DNA of 64,000 nt from positions 2,294,001-2,358,000 of the forward strand of contig JAKNDB010000110.1 of the NCBI GenBank assembly GCA_024305405.1, read 5' to 3'. Position 1 is the stretch's first letter, and every line of letters starts with the position of its first letter. The position numbers and the translations under genes were made by a program. Source of the DNA: Dirofilaria immitis. Taxonomy: Eukaryota; Nematoda; Chromadorea; Rhabditida; Onchocercidae. The notes under the pieces were generated by a model. That model was not told where the DNA came from. It worked only from the letters and a program-made list of their open reading frames with translations, and ran no database searches. Below are positions 28,547 to 41,091 of this stretch, in pieces.

Positions 28547-30641
28547 AATGTTTTGTTCCATTTCGCAATTTAATATGCTAGATCTCAGACTACTAGAACT
28601 AAGTTTGTTGGTCATGCAAATAAGCTGCTTTATTTAGCTTGTTTATCATTTGTGCATTACATGGAAATGAATTCAAGTAGTTTCTCAATGATTAAATTTA
28701 TCTAAAATTTGTTAACTTACATACTGCTTAACGAAATTATTTTATCGCTGAGTTTTTGATGTACTTCTAGATAATGAGATGATATTCTAACATAGTTTCA
28801 ATTCCATGAAGTGTTTTTAATGATTCTTTTACGTATTCATGCATCAATTTTCTCGTTCTCCAGCACCATGTCTTGTATAATATAACTGGCAATTTGTTTC
28901 TTTTTTACAATTATAATAATTATATTTGATGTGATTTGATCTTTCATCATGCAAGAGCAATTTTCTTAGGCCAGATAAAAAGTGTTCTCGTGACATAGGT
29001 TCCACGTACAAAAAGTAAATATATTCATAAATCGTTCGTAGTATTCGAAAAAAAGAATCAAATTTTGGAATTTTTGGAAAAGAGCGAGCTGTAAAAGTGA
29101 AACTTGGATTAAAGAACAGGGCCAAAATTATGAAAATGTGTAAAGGAAATTTTTAAAAGGAAAAGTAAATAGAGAAGAGCTTATGCAACGGTTCATTCCA
29201 ATTTGTCTTGCTTTATGATGGTTTTGGAGTTTTTTCAATTTCCCTATTGGGCTGTGATAATCGATTATCCTCGAAATATCTAAATACCACCAATCGCGTA
29301 AAAGTAATTTCGAATGTAAAATGTTTTCATGTAGATCAATACATGATTATTGTATTGAATAAAATGACAATTGCAAATTGGATAGAAATTATGACGATAC
29401 ATGCAATTGATTCTAACATCACGAGGAATACGAAGTAGAATGGCGAAATAGAATGCATTCGAGTAAGTCTTCATCTCTCCCTATGATGCGGGTTTCAGAA
29501 TTACTTGCCATTATTCATGTTGCTTGGATATTTCGCCTTGTATTGTCTTTTTAGATGTCAGATTGTCTAATTTTCGAAGTCTTCGTTGGCATTAGAAAGT
29601 TTACACATAATTGCAGTTATGACATGTATGAATCCTGTGAATTTCAGCGCTCATGCTGGAGTATTACAATCGAATCATCTCTGGAACTGCTAAGGAATAA
29701 TCAGAATTATACGATTTCTTATTAGCTGGAGCTCGTTTGATGATCAAAATTTTAAAAATTATCAATAAATTAAGTCTCTGCGACATAATCGATCATGATC
29801 ATTAAATTCTCAGAATTGAATAAAAGATTTGTAATTAAAAATATGGATAATTTGTAAAATTTATTTGTGAAAATAAAGTAATATTTTAATTGCAAGAAAA
29901 AATGAGAAATAAATTCAATTCGATGTATGACGAAAGAATGAAATGGTATGAAGAAAATATATTGAGTTTTTATCACTGCGAGAAAGCAAGCTTTCTAATT
30001 TCGGCTGACGATTTTATTGTTCTGAATAGATTGCCAAAATAAAAGTACTGATAAGGTCCGAAATATGCTGAGGGCAATTAGGACACTTTGAACCTAATGT
30101 ACGATGGCTTGCCATTCTGAACGATAAGTTAAGCAAATATTTCTTGAAAATTTCTAATATATAATAATGTATGTGTTTAAATACCTTTCTTTCCATCTTC
30201 ATATCTAATAATGTAAAAAAAAAAGAGAAGCAAACTATCATTTAAGAACAGGTGCTACAAATTAAACTGTTATCACACCTTATAAGACTGTAATTGATTG
30301 CTCTGTTCCGTCTCATCCATACATTTCTATTGAATGTTCTACTTAATAATTTCTTTTTTTTCAATTTAATGATTTACTATATACTTTATTTATGATGTTG
30401 CCATTTTTTAAAATGAATTAACAAACGATTAAGCGAGAAAGATAGTGGCAATTTATCAAAGAGATTTCATAAATGCCGATAGTCATCTTGAATAGATTAG
30501 AGAATTGGAATAAGCAATTGTATTTCCCACATAAAAATATTTGCGGCCATTCCTCTTTCACTTTTATGAAATATTAGTTAATTAATCAATAAAAATTGCA
30601 AGTTATTGCGGAATTAATTCATTTTTGAAAGTCTTCATTAG

Positions 30642-31097
<456 letters not shown>

Positions 31098-31313
31098 GTT
31101 ATTTGACTCTGGTTAGTAGCAATTAAATGATTTTGACAGTTATAGTATTTAACAAAATTTCTATATGTACAAAAAATATTTGTATAAGCATTGATTCATT
31201 TAATAATTCAATATTAAAACACGTTTATACTGTAAGATATTGCTATTTTTAGAATCTTTAGAATCCACGTTTGACATTATTGGAAATCCTGACAACGAAT
31301 AAAAGGAAATTTC

Positions 31314-31315
31314 AG
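31314..31315 (+). promoter_or_regulatory. Likely spliced-leader acceptor of the beta-lactamase-like gene
   Basis: An aaatttcag acceptor lies 11 bases before the proposed start codon at 31327, with no upstream exon visible. Confidence 0.45.
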
Positions 31316-31326
31316 GCTCAACAATT

Positions 31327-34209
31327 ATGGAGCAAAATGGCTTTTTAAGATTCAAATTAGCATTGATAATGGTGTTAGCATACTTCATTGTTTCTACAAT
31401 TTTGCAATGGCTTTTTGTTCTACTAATATCGATTATCAACACCTCCGAAAGGCTTTTATGACAGCCAATTTGAGGATGTTGCTAAGGTTTTCAGGTATAT
31501 TTCACTTAAATTAATAAAATTTCCTCCACATTATTAGAATCCACTTTATGCATTTCTATTAACGAATTTAAAATGACATTTTTAAACTGAGCTGAATCAT
31601 GTATTTTTTAAGCTTGATGATGAATTCTTTTTATGAAGCATAATTAGATTTTAGAAAAAGTACAGTAACAATTGAACTGTGGAGAATAATTAGTATAGAA
31701 GGATGAAATAAATGATACAAATTTGAAAATAAATTTATATGCTAATAAAAATAAATTCACGTTTTAGGCAAAATTTTGAAAAAGGTTTGGAGAGAGAAGG
31801 TGCACATTTAACAGTTATTCAAAATGGAAAAATTATCATAAATTTATGGAATGGTTATTCAGATTCGGAATCACTTCGTGAATGGAATCAAAATACCAAA
31901 ACAGCTTTATTTTCGACTACAAAAGTATTTCAATATTAATTGAATTGATTTTAAAATTTGAAAATTATGTATTGTTGAGTACAAATTTCAACTATTCCAG
32001 TACTTCATAACCAAAAATATTTCTTTCTTCTATTCTTTATTTTCAAAATTTCATAAGTGTACTAAAAAAATCTATCCAACATTAAATTGGCAATTTCATT
32101 GTTATAGCATTGATTTGTTCAATTTTCAAATTTTATGATACTTGAGGAAATTTTATTAGATTCTTGAATTATAGGCAATTACAGCACTCTGTTTGGCAAT
32201 GCAAGTTGACCGAGGTCATCTGTCATATAATGATTTGGTAGTGAAATATTGGCCAGAATATGGACAACATGGGAAGCATTTAACTACAATTGAAGATATC
32301 TTAACTCATAAAGTTAGTTCATTCTAGAAAAAGATGACCAAGAATTGAGAATTCAAACTGATTTTGAAAAATGTGAAGAATTCATTTTTTTTTAGCATTT
32401 TAGTTCGATGATTTTGAAAGTTTCATTTGCATAGCTTTTGAGATACATCGAAAAATTGTACAGGCTGGAATTCCATATCTCGAGAATATTACGATGGCAG
32501 ATATGGCAAACGAAAAAGATATTATGGAGAAAATCGAGAAAGCTAAGCCTCTTTGGAAACCTGGCACTGCTACAGGGTCATTTTTACATCTTAAAAATAT
32601 TAAATAAAGTAATTTTTTAATTAATAGGATTCTGGTATAAAACTATTCATTTTTGCTACTACAATTTTTGGAGATTTCTAAACCTGGACAATAGCGTTTA
32701 TCGTTTTTAGATATCACGCTGTAACATTTGGCTGGTTAGTCGATGGTATTTTCCGGAAAGTGGATGAGAAAGGTCGTAGCGTCAAAACATTCCTTCAGGA
32801 AGAAATTGCTAATAAATATGGTGATCTCCGAATTGAAATTTTTTATTTAATTTAGCACCATAATTTTTTTATACGTCTGGAACCTGATCAATTCTAAGGT
32901 ATTGACATCGCTATTGGTTTGACAAAGCACGAATTCAAGAACTTAGCTCGAATAACTCAGCCTGGATTACTTGAATATGCTCGAGATATATTCATGGATC
33001 TACGAGTGATTGCTATGCTTGCAATAATATATGCACAACCATCAAATTCTTTAGCAGCAAGAATTCGAATTCATCCATCGTGGCTACCAATGAATTTTGT
33101 GAGAATTTATTTTCTTGAAAATGCAAAACGTTTTTAGGTACCTTAAATAATCTGAAAATCTTTTATAGAATTTAAATTTGCAAAGTGATACTTCAATTCT
33201 TAGTCAAATTACATTTGAAATCATGAAAGATTGATTTTTAAAAATTTCTTGTCTTTCAAATTCTGCTTCATATGAAAATATTCTGCCCGTTCGTAACTTT
33301 CTACAGTCAAAATATTTAAAACTTCCTAGGATACGGTGGCACTGAATGATCCAAACATTATCGAATTAAACATGCCAGCAATAACGGGTGTCAGCGACGC
33401 GTTTAATTTGGCAAAATTATTTTCATTGGCAATTGATGGAACACTTTTGAGCAATCGAACACTTGCACAAATAACTCAACCAACTACGGTTAAATGGCAT
33501 CTAGAGCAAGTTTTCTTGTATCCATTCGTCAAAGGTCGCGGGTTCTTCTTCGAAAAGCATCCTGTCAATACAGTAAGTAATTTTTCGAGACACATCAAAT
33601 GGAAAGAGGCAAAGAATATGAATTGTTTGCCACACAAATATTAAGAAATATAAATTATCACGAAGCACTGATAAAACAGCCAGAAAAGGAAGTTACAGTT
33701 GAAAAGAAATGCAAATATCCGAATGGTAACAATTTTCGTATGGTTAAACGTTTAATTTTAGATTACGCAGATTTAGTTCCCTAATTTTCAATTCACTTCA
33801 TAATCTCGAGCTTTTACGGACATAAATCTCGAAACGGCTCAGTCCCGGGCAGCGACAAGCGGTGTGTGCGAGGGTCAGGGACGTAATCAACGTGAACTCA
33901 TGACTCACACTTACTAGGAATTCCTCGTTCAAGATTCGGACAAGTCTCGATACGTTTTAATTCTGATAATTCACAAAAAGTTCAAATAAAAGCTCGACTT
34001 CATACTAATTAATACTGATATTCCAAATCAATGATATCTTGCAGAACAGTTATTTGTTCGGACATCCAGGATATGGTTGTCAAGCATTGGATATTGATTT
34101 CGACAATAAGCTTGTCATTGTTTATGTATCAAATGGTCTAAAAACAGGAAGCGGCAAAATTTGCAAGACATATCAATCATTACTTCGATCTCTGTACCGG
34201 TCGTTATAG
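31327..34209 (+). CDS. Serine beta-lactamase-fold protein, LACT/LACTB family
   Basis: Member of the class C beta-lactamase-related family (PF00144) that is expanded in nematodes as the lact genes; in animals these act as hydrolases or proteases, not in antibiotic resistance. Exons: 31327-31494, 31768-31924, 32175-32312, 32464-32576, 32711-32820, 32899-33098, 33330-33572, 34045-34209 (about 430 residues). The N-terminus is a single hydrophobic segment (residues ~9-35), so the protein is probably a signal-anchored membrane or luminal protein. Visible motifs: catalytic STTK (SxxK) at the end of exon 2, ITALCLAMQVDRG after it, GYHAVTFGWL across exons 4-5, and FGHPGYG at the start of the last exon as the third active-site motif. 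Within exon 1 the hydrophobic start and the conserved GFYDSQFEDVAKVF block are one base out of register near 31427-31442, so either the sequence has an error or the true first exon differs. Confidence 0.88.
33820..33945 (-). rRNA. Diverged 18S rRNA fragment in an intron
   Basis: The plus strand at about 33851-33935 reads as the complement of the 3' domain of eukaryotic 18S rRNA: agcgac..gcggtgtgtg, cagggacgtaatcaacg, atgactcac, cttactaggaattcctcgtt. Only ~100 bases match and outer parts are weak, so this is a dispersed fragment, not a working rRNA gene. It is more G+C-rich than its surroundings. It lies within the last intron (33573-34044) of the beta-lactamase-like gene, antisense to it. The small stem gtga...tcac is kept as a base-paired variant, so the source was probably this lineage's own 18S. 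Confidence 0.7.
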
Positions 34210-34769
34210 AACAACATTTCTAAACATTTCTGTACATATTTGTAGTTTCTGAACCTTAATTCAGCAATACACCAGTGGATTCTTATGTGACTACCATCTT
34301 AAGCACGAATGTCCTCACTTATTTAAAAATATTCTTCAGATTTGACTAATTTTTATGATTGCTTTTTTGTGGTGAAATATTATCAAATTCTGCCTACTTC
34401 ACATAAAAGATGTTTAGAATAGTCAAAACCTATTACAAAGGAAAAATTTTTTAGATCTGAATTCTAATAAAAACTAGAAGCAACATATGGATTAAAACTA
34501 CCGTTCGTTCTTGTTTAAGATAGATAACAAAATTTACTCGCACTAATACTGGCAATTTCGCCACTCCTGTTAAATCAGTTTAAACGAAGTTCGTACACTC
34601 ATAAACTTTCGTAAATACATGTGATTTGTCGCTTCAACGTTACGTTTTATTGGTAAAGGCTTTAATCTTTTGTTTAACAATGCTGCGAAGGAATAAACTC
34701 CATTTATAGAAATAAACGTAATTAATCCATATACAAATAGCGCACTTATTAAAATCTATACAACATGCC
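34210..34769. other. Convergent intergenic region (LACT and RABL3 3' ends)
   Basis: Only 3'UTR-like sequence between two convergent genes. AATAAA occurs on the plus strand at 34466-34471 and on the minus strand at 34646-34651. No other feature seen. Confidence 0.6.
34646..34651 (-). terminator. Candidate polyadenylation signal for the RABL3-like gene
   Basis: AATAAA on the minus strand about 120 bases after the inferred RABL3 stop codon. Confidence 0.45.
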
Positions 34770-36342
34770 TCAAGCGACAACAAACCTACGCCGCTTTTCT
34801 CCAGCCATAGGCACTTTTTACGTTCAACAACTGAATCAAAAACTTCGATAGGACAATTCGATTGGTAGAGCCAGGTGAGATTGGACGCCGACAATTTAAA
34901 CAAATTCGATCATATGCTGTCTACAAACAAAAGTTTAGAACTGGCCCAAGTTTTTCGAAAACTATATATCAAGTATCATAAAAAGAATAAATCACAAAAT
35001 TTAATTAAATCTGAACGTTTCTGCATTATGATATGAGCAATACTAAAATCAAACCTGTTTAGCTCGTTCAGGTGCTAAATCAGATTTACAACCAACGACC
35101 AACGTCGGTATCGGGGTACTTTCAATATCGCTCAACAAAAATCGTGAACCTGATGAAGAAGACGTAAACGGTGAAATTATAGAAGATAACGATGATTCGC
35201 CACGAAGCAATGCAATCCACTGCGAAAGATTTGATTCACTTTTCTTGTTGCTCAAATCGTGTACCAATATCGCACCCGTAGCTCCTGAGGTGGCAAACAA
35301 TTTGTTATATTCCGCATGCTATTCGCTTTATCACCTCAGAACTGGAATATATCATAGGAACTCAAACTAATAGAAATCTCATTAAATTCGAAAAAAAAAT
35401 AAAAAAGGAACTAATCTATTCATTATTGACTTACTCCTATCAATAATATTTCAAATCAAAAGCAAAAATAAAAACAGGAAAAAATTGAGAATCCTGGAAA
35501 AAAATTCTTTGATTTAGTAGAGAGACACGAATTTTTAAAAGAAAAAAACATATAAAATTTTAAACAACAAGCCTTCGAAGAAATTAATAGATGCCTTCTG
35601 GTGAACAGTAGAACCACCAATATCCCAGAGCTCAATAAGTTCCGTTTGTTCTTCAGTACTTCCAGCACGATACTGATGAGCAATTACGGAAACAGCACAA
35701 CCAACGGTACTACTAGGAATCATATCATGCCTTAAAAAAATAAGTAGTGAATTTTTATTCTTTTTGTTTTGAAATATGAAATCAAATATGTTTATGGCAT
35801 TACGATTTGCCGTCACGTCGGGAAGTGATATAAAAGGAGTCAAACTAAATCTCTCAAATTCTGAACTTTGTTCTAAAATTAGTTATAAAGCTTCTTCTCT
35901 TCCTTATTTTGAGGAAATGTTGGATTATTAATGATTTAACAAGTCATCCCTCTAGAGATTAAGCGCATAACGGCTGATATTTCCTCTTTCCTTTTCTATA
36001 TTTTTGCTCTCTATTTATAATTCTGGATAATAATTTGAAGTATAAGTACCGCCATTTGGAAAAAGTAAATAACTTCGGCTACAGAACCATCGGAAAAAGA
36101 AAAACTTTATTCATGTTTTCCTTAACAAATTATTTGACTCGAACAAATTATAGCAGTGACTATACGGATAATAGCTAAAAATGAAATATGCGCCTGACAA
36201 GTCATTCCACCTGTACCAAAAACAATTGATGGAATGATGATAACCTGTTGCAAACAGCATTGACAAATGAACTTTTGCCAACACCGCTACTTCCAAGAAC
36301 AACGACCTTATGAGAGTTCATTCCCGATTGACCTCCAGACAT
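34770..36342 (-). CDS. RABL3: RABL3-like small GTPase
   Basis: Rab-like P-loop GTPase; in vertebrates RABL3 works in Ras-pathway trafficking and prenylation. Exons (minus): 36342 or 36321 to 36245, 35730-35595, 35318-35055, 34920-34770. Exon 1 has the P-loop GSSGVGKSS. Exon 2 has switch sequence and IELWDIGGS in the G3 position. Exon 3 has GAILVHDLSNKK and PTLVVGCKSDLAPERA (G4-like). Exon 4 has PGSTNRIVLSKF, matching the family's C-terminal helix. No C-terminal prenylation cysteine is seen. Read literally the frame stops at 34788-34786. Adding one base to each of two 5-base runs (34838-34842 and 34815-34819) restores the family-like KFFD and a basic tail ending at 34770; the total then divides by three. 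The exon 2 donor seems to be GC (35594-35593). The first codons overlap the end of the DPH4-like frame. Confidence 0.85.
36106..36111 (-). terminator. Candidate polyadenylation signal for the DPH4-like gene
   Basis: AATAAA on the minus strand inside RABL3 intron 1, about 207 bases after the DPH4 stop codon. If used, DPH4 transcripts end inside the RABL3 gene. Confidence 0.35.
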
Positions 36343-37091
36343 AACGAACAATTTGGACATTCGAAATAAGCAGAATTAACAATACGATCAATATCTGCTT
36401 TCTCAAGGATAAATTTACCGCCGCAACTGAAATATGTCGGTGAAATTAAATTCCACTTTTTTTTCTCTGCATTGATGAGCAGTATCAATAAATTGCTTAT
36501 GTAACAAGCGTAACTCATTTAATAAAACATAATTGTAAAAGCGAAGCTTCAAAAGCAGCTTTAACGTGTCTAAAGTCTGCGAGAGATTGAAGATGTAAAA
36601 TTTATTAAAATGTCGTCAGAATATGTTTTATTTTCAACCAAGCAGGAAAAAAGAATCCAGGATGATCACCTGCAAAACTCTTCAACTTGCTCAATTCTAT
36701 TATCAATGACGATCTGCCTGCTAATAATACCTTGATTCTCGCGTAATAACTGCTCTCTCAACCAAATATTATAATCTCGACGCGTATTCTCGTCTCTGCG
36801 AAAAACGCATATAAGGAACAAATTATTCAAAAGCCATAAATAAAAATTATAGGGCAAAAAAGATTACAAGCATTCACATCTCTTTTCTCCATTTCCTTAA
36901 TTCACTTAACGAAATTTCATAAATTACAAGACCAACTTTAAGACAGCCCACGCCTTCGTCACTAAAAATAATGCTGTGCTGGAACCGCCTTTATCTGGAT
37001 GATTTTTACGCAGCTTAGAAAAATAAGCTTCTTTCAGTTCGCTGTATGAGGCTATCGATGAACAACCTAACACATCGTAGCAGTTTCTCAT
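36318..37091 (-). CDS. DPH4: DPH4/DNAJC24-like J-domain protein with CSL zinc finger
   Basis: Co-chaperone needed for diphthamide synthesis on elongation factor 2, by analogy with yeast Dph4/Jjj3 and human DNAJC24. Exons (minus): 37091-36937, 36795-36670, 36426-36318; 390 bases, 129 residues (human DNAJC24 has 149). Residues ~3-60 are a J domain: CYDVLGC at its start and the HPDKGG loop that contacts Hsp70. After a helix (RRDYNIWLREQL) comes the CSL-type zinc finger: EEFCSCGGKF, formed exactly at the exon 2/3 junction, and YFECPNCSLCLEV. All four expected cysteines are present. The stop codon lies inside the 5' end of the RABL3 frame, so the two genes share at least 4 and probably 25 bases. 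Confidence 0.92.
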
Positions 37092-37112
37092 AATGATTTT
37101 TGAACAACCCAC

Positions 37113-37114
37113 AT
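37113..37114 (-). promoter_or_regulatory. Likely spliced-leader acceptor of the DPH4-like gene
   Basis: On the minus strand aattgcag lies about 20 bases before the DPH4 start codon, with no cis exon between it and TMEM185 that I can find. Confidence 0.45.
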
Positions 37115-37964
37115 ATTCCTGCAATTATTCCTATTTATGAAATATTTCCGCCATGCATTGGCAAATCCTAACATGAATTTGTTCGTCGTTTACCAGCAAA
37201 GCAGATACAAATAGCTCATATGTCATAATATATTCTAAGTGAAGAATGTTTTTAAAATAATTCAAATTCAAAGTAATCTAAAAATACCCTTAAAATAAAA
37301 TGAAATATGCATAAATGCATGTACTTAACTAGCAAGTACTGTGTCATTCGCTCATTATGGGATATTTATCAGTGAATGAAAAACATTACTTAAAAAATAG
37401 AAGATCAAGAGAAACTAATGCAAAGAAAGTTTTATATCTGATATATACATCTAAAAAAATTGTAAGCAAAGGCACCTTTGACCGCGTTACTTTGGGGACA
37501 AAATTACGGATACATCTATACAATGTCACGAATCACAGGGAAATGACTTTACAAAATGATCAATTTCAATACCAACTTCACTATGACAGATGTTGAGAAT
37601 AAAAATATTAGATTCTATTTCACATGAAATGCTTCATTTCTAAGTTATGGTGGAATCATGAGATCAGATAAAAGACGCTATGAAAAGAACTACAACATAA
37701 CTAACTACATATTAACATGTTACATACGTGTTTAAGCAATAATTTTAATATGTGTTGAGAATTGTAACATATCTTCCGAAACGTCAAAAGCCTAATCATT
37801 GTCAAAGAAGTAAAGGGAAAATGGTAAAAGCAATACTCCTTAACTTATAGTTAATTTTCTAGCGCTTAATTTTTTTACACAACAGACTCACAAAAAAATC
37901 TCTTTAAATCTTAAAATATTGCGTTTTTCAAGCATAATTTGGAGAAATAGAAATAGATTCTTTG
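37115..37964. other. Spacer between TMEM185-like and DPH4-like genes
   Basis: About 850 A+T-rich bases between two minus-strand genes. Open frames here have no family resemblance. Too long for a classical ~100-bp operon spacer, though longer spacers are known in filarial operons. Confidence 0.5.
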
Positions 37965-40096
37965 CTAATCAGGACTTTCGATTGAACGAAATGGTATAAC
38001 TGGACGTAATGGAAATTTGATTGAACGATCCGACTGCAGGCTTTGTTTTTCGAAGTCTTCTGTTGTATTCTGACGTTCGGATGGTGAGCGAAATTTATAA
38101 CTGACATTGGCATATTGTTTTAAGCATGGACAAGCTTCGAGCAGAAATGCGCAAAACGGTGCACGCATTGCAAACCACCATGGATTACCTCCACGAGTGC
38201 CAAATGACATTAAAACTAAACAAAGTAAAGCCAAATCTAACGGAGCACAGACAATGATGAAAGAAATTTGGCTTATTGGTTCATCGTCTGACCATGTTAC
38301 TGCGTCCAATTTACCTGAAAATAAAAGTGACGAATATCTCACAACATCCGACGGTTTATTCACACACAAATTTTTATCTCAGATAAACATAGCAATAAAA
38401 TGTTTAATCCGCATATTTTGAGTAGTGACCGAACTAAAGGAAAAGTTCCATTATCATTTCTTTTTATCATTTCGAGTCTTTGCGAAATTTAATTAAAAAA
38501 TAAAAATTATAAGTACGACAAATACCAGTTAGAAGCAGAAGAAATACAAGAATTGGTATAACAAGCAAAGTATGACAAAGAGCAGAGTAGAGATGCTGCC
38601 TTCTCTGAGAAGCTAGCATATGAACTGATCGTGCCAACACAACGGCGAGAACAAATGCATAAAGCACCTAAAATATGAAGTTTACTAATTTCATTTGAAT
38701 TTAATTGCAAATTAACTGCAATAACAAACTTTAAAAAACAATTCGATGATAAACAAAATTTTATTACAAGAAGAAAAATAAGGTACGTAGCAATGAAATA
38801 TGTACAATGCTTTTTCGAATTTTTTAATAAAGGTATATACAAACTAAGTAGACGTTGTTTTGTTTATCATTGCTTACACAAAGGCAATAAAATAAGCTTA
38901 CTCCGACGACACTTAGAGAAAGGACCACCCATAGTGGGATGAAAACAATTGTCCAATGCCAATCCAATATACCATCCAGTTTGAAGGCGACAAAAACAAA
39001 CTGCACAATGTTGATGGAAAAGAAAAGCTCCAACTGTAATCAATGATTATGAAATAAATTAAATTCAAAAATTCACCATATTTATAAAAAAATAAGCATT
39101 TTCAAATTCTGTAAAGCAAAACAACAACCTCAAACGATTTATCGTTTCTGATTGCCCATATAGCAACAACAACAGACAATAAACTTAGAGCGAAGATAGG
39201 GACGAAAACAAGCAACCAAGGTAACTCGTCTATCGTTGCATTTGTTTGCAATTTATGACAACATAATACACCAAACAACGTCAGCAGTCCGTGCTCTCCC
39301 GTACATAGTATCATACCATAAAAATCTGAACGAAGTGAGCTCTCCGTTCTATAATACGTTAAGGTTATATTTACAAAAATTTAATTTTCATCAAATTCTT
39401 ACTAAATTTATTATAATATTCATACCATACTCACAGCATGCAGCAGAAACATAAATTTGCTGAAAAAAAGAATAAAATGCTGTATATATTATGTTCGTTT
39501 TTAATCCAATATCAAGACGCCATGAGAATGCGTCATGAGATATGAAAAAAACTTACAAAGACGGAGGGATACCGTGAAGGATATTGCCGCAATAAGAGCT
39601 CCAAGAAAAACTATAAATTCGCAAATCCATAACGGCAAAAAGACAAGCGCATAATTTAGCTTGATAGTACCATCAAAACGCAATGGAAGAAGTATAAAAA
39701 GCATAACAAACAACTGAACAGGACGAATTTCCTACAAGATAGCTTAATATTTGTAACTGGAATTTAATTAGTAAGATTAAGTTCCCTTTATCAAGAACTT
39801 ATGATTCAGGTGTCGATTATTACAGAATCCAAAGAGCAGTTGTTTAGAATAGTCAATAATCGAAATAAGACATCATTAGTTTTCCTAACTGAAAAGTGAT
39901 TATATTTCGCTGATGAAAAAATGCTATTATAATTAAATGAACAACGCAGCAGATAATGCACAGAAAATATAGAAAATTCTAATTACTTATTTCCTCAAAA
40001 TTTGTTAAATATTAGTAACTACTAAAGAAAAAACTTACGAAGCATTGAAGTCTCGAAAAAACTTCGAAGACTAAGTTCCATTCTTAATTCTTCCAT
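37965..40096 (-). CDS. TMEM185: TMEM185-like multipass membrane protein
   Basis: Conserved multipass membrane protein of unknown biochemical function. Exons (minus): 40096 (or 40081)-40039, 39731-39557, 39459-39435, 39348-39129, 39033-38902, 38667-38526, 38314-37965; about 360 residues against 350 in human TMEM185A. The family pattern is clear: repeated LPLRFDG, FKLDGILDW and GKLDAVTW segments following membrane helices, PWLLVFVPIFALSLLSV, ASQRRQHLYSALC, and the C-terminal signature FGTRGGNPWWF followed by LLEACPCLKQYANVSYKF and SPD-stop. Exon 3 is only 25 bases and encodes most of NLCFCCML; both its phases fit. Exon 1 is one base out of register with exon 2, again next to a homopolymer (six A on the plus strand, near 40055-40060), so its end or start codon is uncertain. 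Confidence 0.9.
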
Positions 40097-41031
40097 GGTA
40101 TATATTGATGACGTAGATCGTTCATTGTAAACGATACTACAAACATTAAATCTATCATCTCTGCATCAATGTCATCTTTTGCCAATGTAAGATATACAAT
40201 TCCTGCACAAAAAGCAAAGTAATTTAACTAAAAATAAGAAGAAGCAAAAGAAAGTCAAAATATGCTCGTCACCGAATAACGATGACATTTTCAACAGATC
40301 AAATGTAAATGCACACGGAACTTTCTATTCAATCTGAGAAAATTAAATCACATGATATTTTGTCTTGCATATTCGATAATATTGCAATAACCAAAGGCCT
40401 ATTTGTTGCAACAAAAAAAAAAACTATAGCGGCACTCATATATGTATATGTGTAATGGATGATTAGAACGAACAACTTTTGCTTATCAGGCGGATCAAAT
40501 TATCTAGAAAATATAAAAACATATCAGCGCGGATCGCAAGCTAAATACGAAAAAAAGAGAGCAAATTTTGTAATGCAGGGTACAGAGAACATAATGATGG
40601 AGTATAATATACTATAACTCAGATCATTACTTACCAAATAATAGATATCTCCATGTTCTCTCTCAATTCCAAAATACTGAATAAACATAGTTAATAAATC
40701 TGTATATCTTGAACATTGTCAATGATATTTATAAAAATGATTTCTAAAATTTCCGAAAATTGCCGGATAATCCCTGATACATCAAACTGTAGTACTAAAT
40801 AAGTGATCCCAAAGCGAAGGTAAACGATGTATCCTTCGAAGAATTTCAGAATCATTAATTGTCGTATAACAGGCAAAATAAGAATTCACGGCACGGGCAA
40901 ATTCAGCTATTGAGAACATAGTACGGAACGATGTTATTTAGCGGGGTGTTTCCTTTCCGTACATTTTTGTAAAAGGCATCAGGTTTATCGTAGGTTTGTA
41001 TCTCCTCAGTTTTGTTGACTTTTATATTTCA
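40097..41031. other. Shared upstream region of TMEM185-like and NDST genes
   Basis: Divergent gene starts flank about 930 bases of A+T-rich sequence. It should contain both promoters. I see no coding exon or clear motif. Confidence 0.5.
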
Positions 41032-41051
41032 GGTGATACAGATCTTTTTGC

Positions 41052-41053
41052 AG
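41052..41053 (+). promoter_or_regulatory. Likely spliced-leader acceptor of the NDST gene
   Basis: ctttttgcag gives an acceptor 38 bases before the ATG at 41092; a second acceptor, tatatttcag, ends at 41032. Between acceptor and start codon is a two-codon upstream ORF (ATG at 41069, stop at 41075). Confidence 0.4.
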
Positions 41054-41091
41054 TGTACATCAGTTAACATGGGTTGAGGTAAGTTTGGGAA

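Noticed and set aside
33820..33945. A complete or working rRNA gene
   Set aside because: Only about 100 diverged bases match 18S; the rest of the rRNA and any flanking 5.8S/28S sequence are absent.
31327..34209. Horizontal transfer of a bacterial beta-lactamase
   Set aside because: The gene has eight exons and matches the animal LACT family, including its nematode-type N-terminal anchor and motifs; no sign of recent bacterial origin.
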